Positions 26,146 to 33,681 of a stretch of 64,000 bases of DNA are shown piece by piece. The position numbers and the translations under genes were made by a program. Origin of the DNA: Fimbriimonadaceae bacterium (GTDB taxonomy: Bacteria; Armatimonadota; Fimbriimonadia; Fimbriimonadales; Fimbriimonadaceae). Each line of letters starts with the position of its first letter. Position 1 is the stretch's first letter. The stretch is taken from contig JAHBTB010000001.1 of the NCBI GenBank assembly GCA_019638795.1, positions 62,001 to 126,000 on the forward strand. The letters are read 5' to 3'. Under the pieces are notes generated by a model, which saw nothing but the letters and a program-made list of their open reading frames with translations, had not been told where the DNA came from and did not search any database.

Positions 26146-26750
26146 GATTTGACGACGGACGGGACGTCGATCTCGACCGGCTTGGCGTTTTCCAACCGCC
26201 TGCGTTTGCCGTCCAGACCATAGAGGAACTGGCCGCCGTGGCCGCTGTGCCCGACGAGCAACACCCGGCCCCTGGCATAGAGAGTCCTGAACTGCTTCAC
26301 TGACGCTTGGACTTGGGCGAGACCCGACTCCCATGTCGGAGACGAGGGATAGCGGTCCATGTCGGGCATCAGTTTGAATAGCCCCTCAAGGTCCTTGGGC
26401 AAGGTGATTTTGCTGCCCCAGGCGAACTGGGTGGCCGGCTTGCCCGTGCTCTTCATCGTGCAGCACTCGTACAGCAAGGGCCAAACCGTCGCCCGCTGTC
26501 CCGTCGCCCGGAGGTACGGGGCGATCGTCTTGAGGGCCCGCGGTGACGGCGAGACCAGGATGAGGTCGTACTTCGGTTCCTTCCGGAGCAGGACGGTCAA
26601 GGCATCGACCTGCTTTGTCCCCTTCTCACTGAAGACGTTGATCGTCTTCGAGTTGTACTTGCCCGTCGCGTTCGCCTCGGTCTCGCCGTGACGGACAAAC
26701 GTCAGGTGGCACGGGGAGACGGCGGCGAGGGCGACGATGGCGGCGAACAT
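26142..26750 (-). CDS. Histidine phosphatase superfamily protein, exported
   Basis: A 202-aa protein with a short signal-like N-terminus (MFAAIVALAAVSP), then the catalytic LTFVRHGETEAN motif (RHG near residue 20). A second conserved arginine lies in ILVSPSPRALKT, and the second active-site histidine in LLVGHSGHGGQF. These define the phosphoglycerate mutase/acid phosphatase clan. Substrate is unknown; periplasmic phosphomonoesterase is plausible. A TATCCT hexamer 7 nt before the ATG, without a Shine-Dalgarno, suggests a leaderless mRNA. Confidence 0.85.
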   Translation of the reverse strand: MFAAIVALAAVSPCHLTFVRHGETEANATGKYNSKTINVFSEKGTKQVDALTVLLRKEPKYDLILVSPSPRALKTIAPYLRATGQRATVWPLLYECCTMKSTGKPATQFAWGSKITLPKDLEGLFKLMPDMDRYPSSPTWESGLAQVQASVKQFRTLYARGRVLLVGHSGHGGQFLYGLDGKRRRLENAKPVEIDVPSVVKS

Positions 26751-26757
26751 GCCTGAG

Positions 26758-26763
26758 AGGATA
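26758..26763 (-). promoter_or_regulatory. -10 hexamer giving a leaderless start (histidine phosphatase)
   Basis: TATCCT on the minus strand, 7 nt before the ATG at 26750. The distance equals a normal -10 to +1 spacing, so transcription would begin at or next to the start codon. No -35 was seen. Confidence 0.45.
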
Positions 26764-26816
26764 GCATCCGCCCCCCACCCGCCCTGCTGACGGCAGGGCA
26801 GGAGGGGGACTGCCGG

Positions 26817-27290
26817 TCAATACGACGCCGAGTTTCTTTCAATCCGCACGCTTGGCAGGCGCGTGGTCTGGTTGATGTTCAGGTCATACCGACGGCTCGG
26901 GCCGTTCGTCCGGTCCACGTTAATCCGGAGTTCCAATGTTTCAAACCGCGAAGCCGTGTTCGGGACCTTCACCCATACGTAGTACGGAGTCTGGGTACTT
27001 CGCGTCCGGAAATTGAGCGTCAGTTCGGTGTTTGTCGCGTTAGCCGACCAACCGTCACACCACGTTGGGCGGTTGCTGGTCGAGGCGAAGCTTTCATGGT
27101 TGCCGGTGCTGAACGTCGTCGCTCCGTTCTTCGTGATGTACACCTCGTAGTTGCGCATGTCTTGCGTACCGTCTGTCCGCAGAAGTCGCACCACGACGTC
27201 CGAGTCAATACCGAGAGCCTTGCTTCCGCCGCAACCCGCCATCAAACCGGCGAGGGCGGCCCCACCGGCCCAAATAAACACTCTCCTCAT
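26817..27290 (-). CDS. Hypothetical lipoprotein
   Basis: A 157-aa protein starting MRRVFIWAGGAALAGLMAGCGG, a lipoprotein signal peptide with lipobox LMAG-C (cysteine at residue 20). The rest is beta-rich, with several aromatic residues and an INVDRTN segment, and resembles no family I recognise. The open frame extends 133 codons further upstream, but that part is antisense to hsp20 and out of character. It lies between the convergent phosphatase and the divergent hsp20-lon operon. Confidence 0.7.
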   Translation of the reverse strand: MRRVFIWAGGAALAGLMAGCGGSKALGIDSDVVVRLLRTDGTQDMRNYEVYITKNGATTFSTGNHESFASTSNRPTWCDGWSANATNTELTLNFRTRSTQTPYYVWVKVPNTASRFETLELRINVDRTNGPSRRYDLNINQTTRLPSVRIERNSASY

Positions 27291-27299
27291 AGGTAAGGG

Positions 27300-27305
27300 A
27301 TTATG
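27300..27305 (-). promoter_or_regulatory. -10 hexamer upstream of lipoprotein gene
   Basis: CATAAT on the minus strand, 9 nt before the ATG at 27290 and with no Shine-Dalgarno between, consistent with a leaderless or near-leaderless transcript. Confidence 0.4.
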
Positions 27306-27410
27306 AAGCCGGAGATACTTGCCCACGCAAGAGAAGAAAAGAGACTTACCGGTCAAGGGACTGGCCACTTCCCCGGTCGACGCGGCCCTCGGGGTGCCGA
27401 CGGCGGGTAG

Positions 27411-27416
27411 TACACT
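27411..27416 (+). promoter_or_regulatory. -10 hexamer giving a leaderless start (hsp20)
   Basis: TACACT lies 7 nt before the ATG at 27424. No ribosome binding site precedes this ATG, and no CIRCE or CtsR-type heat-shock operator was seen nearby. Confidence 0.45.
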
Positions 27417-27423
27417 TCGACCC

Positions 27424-27885
27424 ATGCCTCGACGCGAGTTGGACGAGTGGATGCTCCAGGTGGCCGCCGACTTCCAACGCCACACCGGATCCACGAGGAA
27501 CCTGCGCGGCGGCTTCACCCAACAACGGGAATGGGCGCCGCGGGTGGACTTGCTCGAAGCGGAGACCCACTTCATCCTCCGTGTCGAACTCGCCGGCGTC
27601 GACCCTGGGCAGGTGACGATCCAGTTCGACCCAAAGCGGCATACCCTTGTGGTCAAGGGTGAGCGCGCTGACGGCCTGTGCGGTCGCAAAGAGCGCTACA
27701 ACCCCCTGCAATTGGAGATCGAGACTGGAGCGTTCACCCGGGAGGTCCCCCTCCCCCACGTCCTTGTCGACGTGCGGAATGCCCAGGCCTCATGGACCAA
27801 CGGCCTGTTGCAGGTCGTCGTACCAAAGGAGACCTACCTTGACGAGGTCGAGGTCAGGCACATCACGATCCAACGCCTGAAATGA
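27424..27885 (+). CDS. Small heat-shock protein, Hsp20 family
   Basis: A 153-aa ATP-independent chaperone with an alpha-crystallin domain. Residues about 38-140 show PRVDLLEAETHFILRVELAGV, VTIQFDPKRHTLVVKGER, GAFTREVPLP and the C-terminal NGLLQVVVPK (A-x-x-x-N-G-L-L motif). It has a short N-terminal arm. The stop codon overlaps the lon start by 4 bp (ATGA), so a holdase and a protease are translated together. The ATG at 27424 is chosen because the family fold starts soon after it. Confidence 0.92.
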   Translation: MPRRELDEWMLQVAADFQRHTGSTRNLRGGFTQQREWAPRVDLLEAETHFILRVELAGVDPGQVTIQFDPKRHTLVVKGERADGLCGRKERYNPLQLEIETGAFTREVPLPHVLVDVRNAQASWTNGLLQVVVPKETYLDEVEVRHITIQRLK

Positions 27886-30329
27886 GCGACACCGAAACCC
27901 GAACACCGGACGACGAGCCGGTCGTCGTGGCCATTGACGAGTCACCGGACGACACCACGGCCGACAGTGCCGAGGAGGCGAAACCGAGCCTTCCGGAAGT
28001 CCTCAACGTGCTTCCCTTGCGCGAGTCGGTGGTCTTCCCCATGCTCATCGCGCCCCTCTCGGTCTCACGGCCCGCCAGCGTCCAGTTGATCGACGACTCC
28101 GTCGTCAGCAGCGACCGGGTGATCGGCGTGGTGGCCCAACGAAACCCCGACACCGACGAGCCCGGCTTTGACGACATTTACGGAGTGGGCTGCGCGGTCA
28201 TCGTCCGGACCCTCATGAAATCGTCCGACGCGACCCGCCTGATCGTCCAGGGCACGTCGCGATTCCGCATCGTCGAGGTCGTCCAGACGACGCCGTACCT
28301 GAAGGCCCGCATCGAGCCGGTCTCCGAGCCCACCGTCCCTGAGGAGGAAGCCGAGGAGGTCGAGGCCCTCCGCCGGACTGTTGCCGCCCTCTTCGAGCAC
28401 GCTGTGCGCCTGTCGCCCGCCATCCCCGACGAGCTCCGGCAACTCACCGAGAACGTCCACGAGGCCAACGTCATGGCCGACCTTGTCGCCGCGCACCTCC
28501 CGTTCAGCGTCGTCGACAAGCAAAACGTCTTGGAGTCCGTCGACCTGAAGGAGCGGATGCACAAGCTGCTCCACATGCTCTCGCGCGAGGTGCGGATCCT
28601 CGAACTGACGAGCAAAGTCCAGCACGAGGTCAGCGCCGAGCTGAGCAAGACCCAGCGGGACTACTACCTGCGCGAGCAGTTGAAGGCGATCCAGCGTGAG
28701 CTTGGCGAGTCCGACGGCCCGGGGGCCGAGGTCGACGATCTCGCGATCCAAGTCGAAGAGTCGGGCATGCCCGAGGAAGCGATGGCCTCCGCCAACCGCG
28801 AACTCGACCGGTTGCGCCGGATCAACCCCGGGTCACCCGAGTACACCGTCGCCCGCACCTACCTGGAGACGATGCTCGCCGTCCCGTGGCAGACCTCGAC
28901 CACCGACAACCTGGACCTGAAGCATGCCCGCGCCGTCCTTGACGCCGACCACTTCGGCCTGGAAAAGATCAAGCGCCGCATCATCGAGTTCCTCGCGGTA
29001 CGGAAGGTGAAGGAGGGCGGCGCGGTCCGCCAGCCGATCCTGTGCTTCTACGGCCCGCCCGGGGTCGGCAAGACTTCCCTCGGCCGGTCCATCGCCCGGG
29101 CGTTGGGACGCGAGTTCTACCGCATGAGCCTCGGCGGCGTCCGTGACGAGGCGGAGGTCCGCGGCCACCGCCGCACCTACATCGGCGCCATGCCCGGGCA
29201 GATCGTCCAGGGGCTCCGGAGGGTGGGCACGAACAACCCGGTCTTCCTCCTCGACGAGATCGACAAGCTGGGCAACGACTTCCGGGGAGACCCCTCGTCC
29301 GCCCTGCTCGAAGTGCTCGACCCGCACCAAAACAGCGAGTTTCGCGACCACTATCTGGACGTGCCCCTCGACCTCTCCAACGTGCTCTTTCTCACCACCG
29401 CCAACCGGCTGGACACGATCCCCCATGCCCTGCGCGACCGCATGGAGATCATCGAACTAGGCGGATACACCGAAGAGGAGAAGCTGGAGATCGCCAAGAG
29501 GCACCTGGTCCCCCGCCAGGTCGAGGAGCACGGGCTTGCCGTCGGCAAGCGACGCAGGGCCAAAGTCAGGTTCGAAGACGACGCCTTGAGTGAGGTGATC
29601 AGGGGGTACACCCGGGAGGCGGGCGTCCGCAACCTCGACCGCGAGGTCGCCGGCGTCGTCCGCCACGCGACCCTGAAGTTTGCCGAGGGACGCAAGTCGG
29701 CGTTGACCGTTGACAAGGCGTTCGTCCACGCCGCCCTGGGTGCCCCGCGGTTCACCCACGACGAAGTCGCGGAGCGGGATCTGGTGCCCGGCGTGGCGGT
29801 CGGCCTGGCCTGGACGCCGGTCGGCGGCGACGTGCTGTTCATTGAGTCGGTCCGCACTCCGGGCAAGGGACACATGACCGTCACCGGCCAGCTTGGTGAC
29901 GTGATGAAGGAGTCGGTCTCAGCCGCCATGACTTACCTGAAAGCCCACGCCGCCGAATACTCTCTGACCGAGGAAGACTTCGACAAATGGGACGTCCACA
30001 TCCATGTCCCGGCCGGCGCGACCCCCAAGGACGGCCCCAGTGCCGGCATCACGATGCTCACCGCCCTCGCTTCCCTCTTCACGGGACGCCGGGTCAAGCA
30101 ACGGTTGGCGATGACCGGCGAGGTCACCCTGACCGGACAGGTCCTCCCCATAGGCGGGGTCAAGGAGAAGGTGCTCGCCGCCTTTCGGGCGGGCGTCACG
30201 ACTCTTTTGCTTCCCGATGACAACCGTAAAGACTATGCCGAGGACGTCGCCGACGACGTCCGTCGAAAACTCAAGGTCCATTTCGTCAAGGACGCGTCCA
30301 AGGTCCTTGAACTGGCCCTCCGTCGGTGA
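27882..30329 (+). CDS. lon: ATP-dependent protease Lon (LonA)
   Basis: An 815-aa AAA+ serine protease that degrades misfolded and regulatory proteins in the cytoplasm. Domains in order: an acidic N-terminal stretch of about 38 residues, the LAN substrate-binding domain (LNVLPLRESVVFPML), a coiled helical domain (KTQRDYYLREQLKAIQRELGE), the AAA+ module with Walker A GPPGVGKTSLGRS near residue 390, and the protease domain. The latter has PKDGPSAGIT, catalytic serine near residue 720, and the lysine in IGGVKEKVLAAFRAG. All key residues are present. It forms an operon with hsp20. Confidence 0.97.
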   Translation: MSDTETRTPDDEPVVVAIDESPDDTTADSAEEAKPSLPEVLNVLPLRESVVFPMLIAPLSVSRPASVQLIDDSVVSSDRVIGVVAQRNPDTDEPGFDDIYGVGCAVIVRTLMKSSDATRLIVQGTSRFRIVEVVQTTPYLKARIEPVSEPTVPEEEAEEVEALRRTVAALFEHAVRLSPAIPDELRQLTENVHEANVMADLVAAHLPFSVVDKQNVLESVDLKERMHKLLHMLSREVRILELTSKVQHEVSAELSKTQRDYYLREQLKAIQRELGESDGPGAEVDDLAIQVEESGMPEEAMASANRELDRLRRINPGSPEYTVARTYLETMLAVPWQTSTTDNLDLKHARAVLDADHFGLEKIKRRIIEFLAVRKVKEGGAVRQPILCFYGPPGVGKTSLGRSIARALGREFYRMSLGGVRDEAEVRGHRRTYIGAMPGQIVQGLRRVGTNNPVFLLDEIDKLGNDFRGDPSSALLEVLDPHQNSEFRDHYLDVPLDLSNVLFLTTANRLDTIPHALRDRMEIIELGGYTEEEKLEIAKRHLVPRQVEEHGLAVGKRRRAKVRFEDDALSEVIRGYTREAGVRNLDREVAGVVRHATLKFAEGRKSALTVDKAFVHAALGAPRFTHDEVAERDLVPGVAVGLAWTPVGGDVLFIESVRTPGKGHMTVTGQLGDVMKESVSAAMTYLKAHAAEYSLTEEDFDKWDVHIHVPAGATPKDGPSAGITMLTALASLFTGRRVKQRLAMTGEVTLTGQVLPIGGVKEKVLAAFRAGVTTLLLPDDNRKDYAEDVADDVRRKLKVHFVKDASKVLELALRR

Positions 30330-30430
30330 GAAGCGTTACTAGTAACACATATTTCTGCCAGGGAAACACTTCTTTAACTCTCACTAGCCTGAAGTGTGAT
30401 TACCATGAGTTGTCAATCACGGAGGCATCC

Positions 30431-31048
30431 ATGAAACGCACCATTTCAACCCTGACCATAGGGGCCCTACTCGCCGGGGCCGCCCATGCGAACCTCATCA
30501 CCAACGGCAGCTTCGAGGAAGGCGTCCTTGTCCCAAACGGCGACAACACCATGGCGCTTAACCCCGGCTCGACAGACATCACCGGGTGGGTCGTCCAGAA
30601 TTCCTCGGTCGCCTGGATCGCCGACCCCAACCCGTTCAATGGTGTCGCCGCGAGCGACGGGGTCAGGAGCCTTGACCTGACCGGTTACAGCGAAGGCCCC
30701 GGCGGCGTCTCCCAATCCTTCGGCACGGTCGTCGGCGCGGAATACACCGTCACGTTCGACCAGGGGGCCAACCCGGCGTACGGCCAGTCGACCATCCGGG
30801 TCCTTGCCGCGGGAGACAGCGAAGATTTCACCCTGACCAGTGACAACGGCCAACTCTGGGCGAACCGGACCTGGACTTTCACCGCCGTCTCGTCTGTGAC
30901 GACCCTGGAAATCGGCCACTACTTCGGCGGAGACGTCTACACCGGCTTGGACAACGTCGTCGTCACCGGCCAGCCCGTGCCCGAACCCGCGACGCTCTCC
31001 CTGCTCGCCCTCGTCCCGATGGCTCTCCGCCGTCGTGCGCGCCGCTGA
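30431..31048 (+). CDS. PEP-CTERM protein with DUF642-like domain
   Basis: A 205-aa exported protein. Signal peptide MKRTISTLTIGALLAGAAHA is followed by NLITNGSFEEG...GWVVQNSSV, the start typical of DUF642/choice-of-anchor beta-sandwich domains. The C-terminal sorting signal is VPEPATLSLLALVPMALRRRARR (motif, helix, basic tail). It is probably a cell-surface or extracellular matrix protein. A strong GGAGG site at 30421 fixes the ATG at 30431. A GTGATT...AATCAC inverted repeat (30396-30420) ends just before the ribosome site. Confidence 0.85.
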   Translation: MKRTISTLTIGALLAGAAHANLITNGSFEEGVLVPNGDNTMALNPGSTDITGWVVQNSSVAWIADPNPFNGVAASDGVRSLDLTGYSEGPGGVSQSFGTVVGAEYTVTFDQGANPAYGQSTIRVLAAGDSEDFTLTSDNGQLWANRTWTFTAVSSVTTLEIGHYFGGDVYTGLDNVVVTGQPVPEPATLSLLALVPMALRRRARR

Positions 31049-31060
31049 GACAAACACACC

Positions 31061-31087
31061 GCCCCGGCCCGCGGTGCGGGCCGGGGC
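31061..31087. terminator. Bidirectional GC hairpin between convergent genes
   Basis: A perfect 12-bp stem, GCCCCGGCCCGC with GCGGGCCGGGGC, around a 3-nt loop, placed between the stops of the PEP-CTERM gene and pilT. There is no T-run, so it may terminate weakly or block read-through in both directions. Confidence 0.7.
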
Positions 31088-31108
31088 GCACGGCGTCAAA
31101 CGGGTCGT

Positions 31109-32743
31109 TCAGGCGCTCTTGGCCAATCGTGAGAACGAGTCCTTGTCCACGGCGCGCATCAAGCACTCCTCAAAGCTGACCTGTCCCTGGCGGTAGAGGT
31201 CGCTCAACGAGCGGTCCATCGTCTGCATGCCGACGTTCTGGCTCGTCTCGATGACCGAGTACATCTGGTGCGTCTTGCCCTCGCGGATAAGGTTCTTGAT
31301 GGCGGGGACGCCGATCATGATCTCCAAGGCGGCGCGGCGTCCGCCACCGAGCCGGGGCATGAGTTGCTGGGAGATGACGCCCTCGATCGTATTGGCCAGC
31401 AACACGCGGATCTGGTCTTGCTGGTCGCTCGGGAAGACGTCGACGACACGGTCGATGGTGGCCGGGGCGTTGCGGGTGTGCAACGTGCCGAAGACCAAGT
31501 GGCCCGTCTCGGCCAAGGTCAGCGCGGCCTCGATCGTCTCCAAGTCGCGGAGCTCACCGACGAGAATGATGTCCGGGTCTTCGCGAAGCACCGCGCGCAG
31601 GGCGTTGTGCAACGAGTAGGTGTCGCTGTGCAGTTCGCGCTGGTTGACCATGCACTTCTTGTGCTTGTGGAGGTACTCGATCGGGTCCTCGATGGTCATG
31701 ATGTGGGACGTCCGGGTCGCGTTGATGTCGTCGATCATCGACGCGATGGTCGTCGACTTACCGGAACCGGTCGGCCCCGTGACTAAGACCAGCCCCGACG
31801 ACCGCTTGGCGATCTCCCGGATGATCGGCGGCAGGCTGAGTTCCTCGAACGACGGGATCCGGTTCGGGATCATACGCAGGGCCGCGCCGACCGCCATCCG
31901 CTGCATATAGATGTTCATACGGAACCGGGCGAGGTCTTTGACGGTGTATCCGATGTCGAGCTCGTGGGTCTGCTCAAACTTCTGCAGATGTTCGTCGGTC
32001 AAGACCTCGTAGCAGAGCCGCTGGGTCTGGTTCGGGTCGAGGACTTCGTAAGGCAGCGCGCAGATTTCGCCGTCCATACGGATCATGGGAGGGAGGCCGG
32101 CGGTCAGGTGGACGTCACTCGCCTTGCGCTCGACGGCCATCCGTAGGATCTCGTCGATGTGGACTTGGTCCACCGGCAAGGCTTGTTCGGTGATCCTCGT
32201 GAACTCATCCGGCTGAATATCACCGACGAAGTACTTCCCTTGCCCCTTCTCGGGCTCCAAGACGTGCAACGGCACCGGGGCCGGCATGTAAGGGTTTCCG
32301 TCTTCGTCGTCCTCAAAACGGTTCGCGGGGAGGTCCATGTCTAGGTTGTCCTTGGGTGGTGCGGTGTTCTCGACCAGAGTCAGGGGCGGTTCGGTGGCCA
32401 CGGTCGGCATCGGCGGCGCGCTCACCTCCGTCGGGGGCATCGGTGGCTCGGCGCAGGCGACGGCATCGTGCTCCTCTTCCGGCGACTCGGGCGACTCGAC
32501 GGGTTCGTCGTGCTGCTCCTCGTGGGCCTCGGCGACGAGTTCCTCACCGGACCCGTGGTCGGGCTCCGGTTCAGGCTCAGGCTCTGACTCCGCCACCGGC
32601 TCATGTTCTGGTTCTGGCTCTGGTTCCGGTTCAGCCACCGCCTCCGGTACCGCGGCAGGCTCCTCCGCCTCTGGCGGAGCGAGCGGATCGTCGTTCTCCT
32701 TCTTCGGCCCGAGGAACTTTTCCCAGTCAAACTCTTGTGGCAT
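31109..32743 (-). CDS. pilT: Type IV pilus retraction ATPase PilT with acidic N-terminal extension
   Basis: A 544-aa cytoplasmic hexameric ATPase that depolymerises pili. The conserved PilT core begins near residue 190 (VHIDEILRMAVERKASDVHLTAG). It has Walker A GPTGSGKSTT, Asp and His boxes (IMTIEDPIEYLH, VFGTLHTRNAP), and the PilT-specific AIRNLIRE-like segment AIKNLIREGKTHQ. Before it lies a tail of about 180 residues very rich in Glu and Pro (repeated PEPEP runs), absent from ordinary PilT (about 345 aa). Start 32743 is chosen by an AGGGAGA site upstream. It is the last gene of a pilB-HDOD-pilT operon. Confidence 0.93.
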   Translation of the reverse strand: MPQEFDWEKFLGPKKENDDPLAPPEAEEPAAVPEAVAEPEPEPEPEHEPVAESEPEPEPEPDHGSGEELVAEAHEEQHDEPVESPESPEEEHDAVACAEPPMPPTEVSAPPMPTVATEPPLTLVENTAPPKDNLDMDLPANRFEDDEDGNPYMPAPVPLHVLEPEKGQGKYFVGDIQPDEFTRITEQALPVDQVHIDEILRMAVERKASDVHLTAGLPPMIRMDGEICALPYEVLDPNQTQRLCYEVLTDEHLQKFEQTHELDIGYTVKDLARFRMNIYMQRMAVGAALRMIPNRIPSFEELSLPPIIREIAKRSSGLVLVTGPTGSGKSTTIASMIDDINATRTSHIMTIEDPIEYLHKHKKCMVNQRELHSDTYSLHNALRAVLREDPDIILVGELRDLETIEAALTLAETGHLVFGTLHTRNAPATIDRVVDVFPSDQQDQIRVLLANTIEGVISQQLMPRLGGGRRAALEIMIGVPAIKNLIREGKTHQMYSVIETSQNVGMQTMDRSLSDLYRQGQVSFEECLMRAVDKDSFSRLAKSA

Positions 32744-32759
32744 TGTCTCGTTCTCCCTT

Positions 32760-33623
32760 TTACATTCCATGTCGCGCCGCGTCAGACAACGCGGTCTGCA
32801 CTTCGCGGGCCAGTTCGGCCAATTGCGTCTCGTCCAGCCCCAGGGCCGCGACGGCCCAATGCCCGTCGGCAGTCAGGGCGGAAAGGTCACCTTCCAGGAC
32901 CTTCTCGGCCAGCCAGTCCGCCAAGCCGACGACTGTCCGCAGGCCTTTGCCCGGGTCGTCGTCTTCGGGCTGGTCAGCGTAGTTGAGGCCCTGTGACAGG
33001 GACTCGGGGAAACCCCATGCCTTTGCCGCGGCCAAGAGGATGTCGACATGGTCGCAGCCAAAGACCATGACCTCCGCCTTGCGGGAGTCGACCTTTTGCT
33101 CGGCGATCTCCACCCGCTCGTATTCCGTGCTGTTGTAGCGGCACAAGATCGTCTTGCCCAGGTAGTGGAGCAGGCCGCAGGTGTAAGCGGTCTCCGGGTC
33201 GCACTTCTTCGTCTTGGTCGCGATGAGCCGCGCCCCGACCGCCGTGTCCAAGGAGTGACGCCACCACTTGCGCCGCCGTAGCGACTCCTTGTCCGTCTTG
33301 CCGACGAACATGTCGAAGACGCCGACGGTCATGGCCAGACAGCGGACTTGCTTGAATCCCAGGAACATGATCGCCTCGCGGATCGAGGAGACTTTCTTCG
33401 GCAACCCAAGGGCGGCTGAGTTGGCCTGGGTCAAGAGCTTGGCGGAGAAGCCGGGGTCGACCACCACGGACCGTTCCAGCGTGCCAGCGGACGACTCCTC
33501 CGACGCGGTCATCTCCATGATCTGGAAGACGACGTGAGGCAACACCGACACGTCCTTGGAGCGCGACATGATGCGCTCGACCGCGGCGGCGGACGCTTGG
33601 GTTGGGATCGGCGCTGCAGACAT
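32760..33623 (-). CDS. HDOD domain signalling protein
   Basis: A 287-aa protein that is mostly one HDOD domain, a degenerate HD-domain fold lacking the phosphohydrolase metal ligands. Recognised segments are SVLPHVVFQIMEMT, SAKLLTQANSAALGLPKKVSSIREAIMFLGFKQVR, and WWRHSLDTAVGARLIA with GLLHYLGKTIL. HDOD proteins often act in motility, c-di-GMP or pilus control. Its location between the pilus extension ATPase PilB and the retraction ATPase PilT, on one transcript, suggests a role in pilus regulation. The gaps are 58 bp after pilB and 16 bp before pilT. Confidence 0.88.
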   Translation of the reverse strand: MSAAPIPTQASAAAVERIMSRSKDVSVLPHVVFQIMEMTASEESSAGTLERSVVVDPGFSAKLLTQANSAALGLPKKVSSIREAIMFLGFKQVRCLAMTVGVFDMFVGKTDKESLRRRKWWRHSLDTAVGARLIATKTKKCDPETAYTCGLLHYLGKTILCRYNSTEYERVEIAEQKVDSRKAEVMVFGCDHVDILLAAAKAWGFPESLSQGLNYADQPEDDDPGKGLRTVVGLADWLAEKVLEGDLSALTADGHWAVAALGLDETQLAELAREVQTALSDAARHGM

Positions 33624-33681
33624 CAGATCTTGTTCCCTCTGGGGGCTTTCCTATATATGTCGGATTGTTCGGTGTGGTTTC

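Noticed and set aside
26783-26803. GCCCTGC hairpin between the phosphatase and lipoprotein genes as a terminator
   Set aside because: The stem is short and has no T-run. It is kept out of the feature list for lack of support.
27291-27689. Upstream extension of the lipoprotein gene
   Set aside because: It is antisense to hsp20 and has no signal peptide, while the internal ATG at 27290 gives a clear lipobox.
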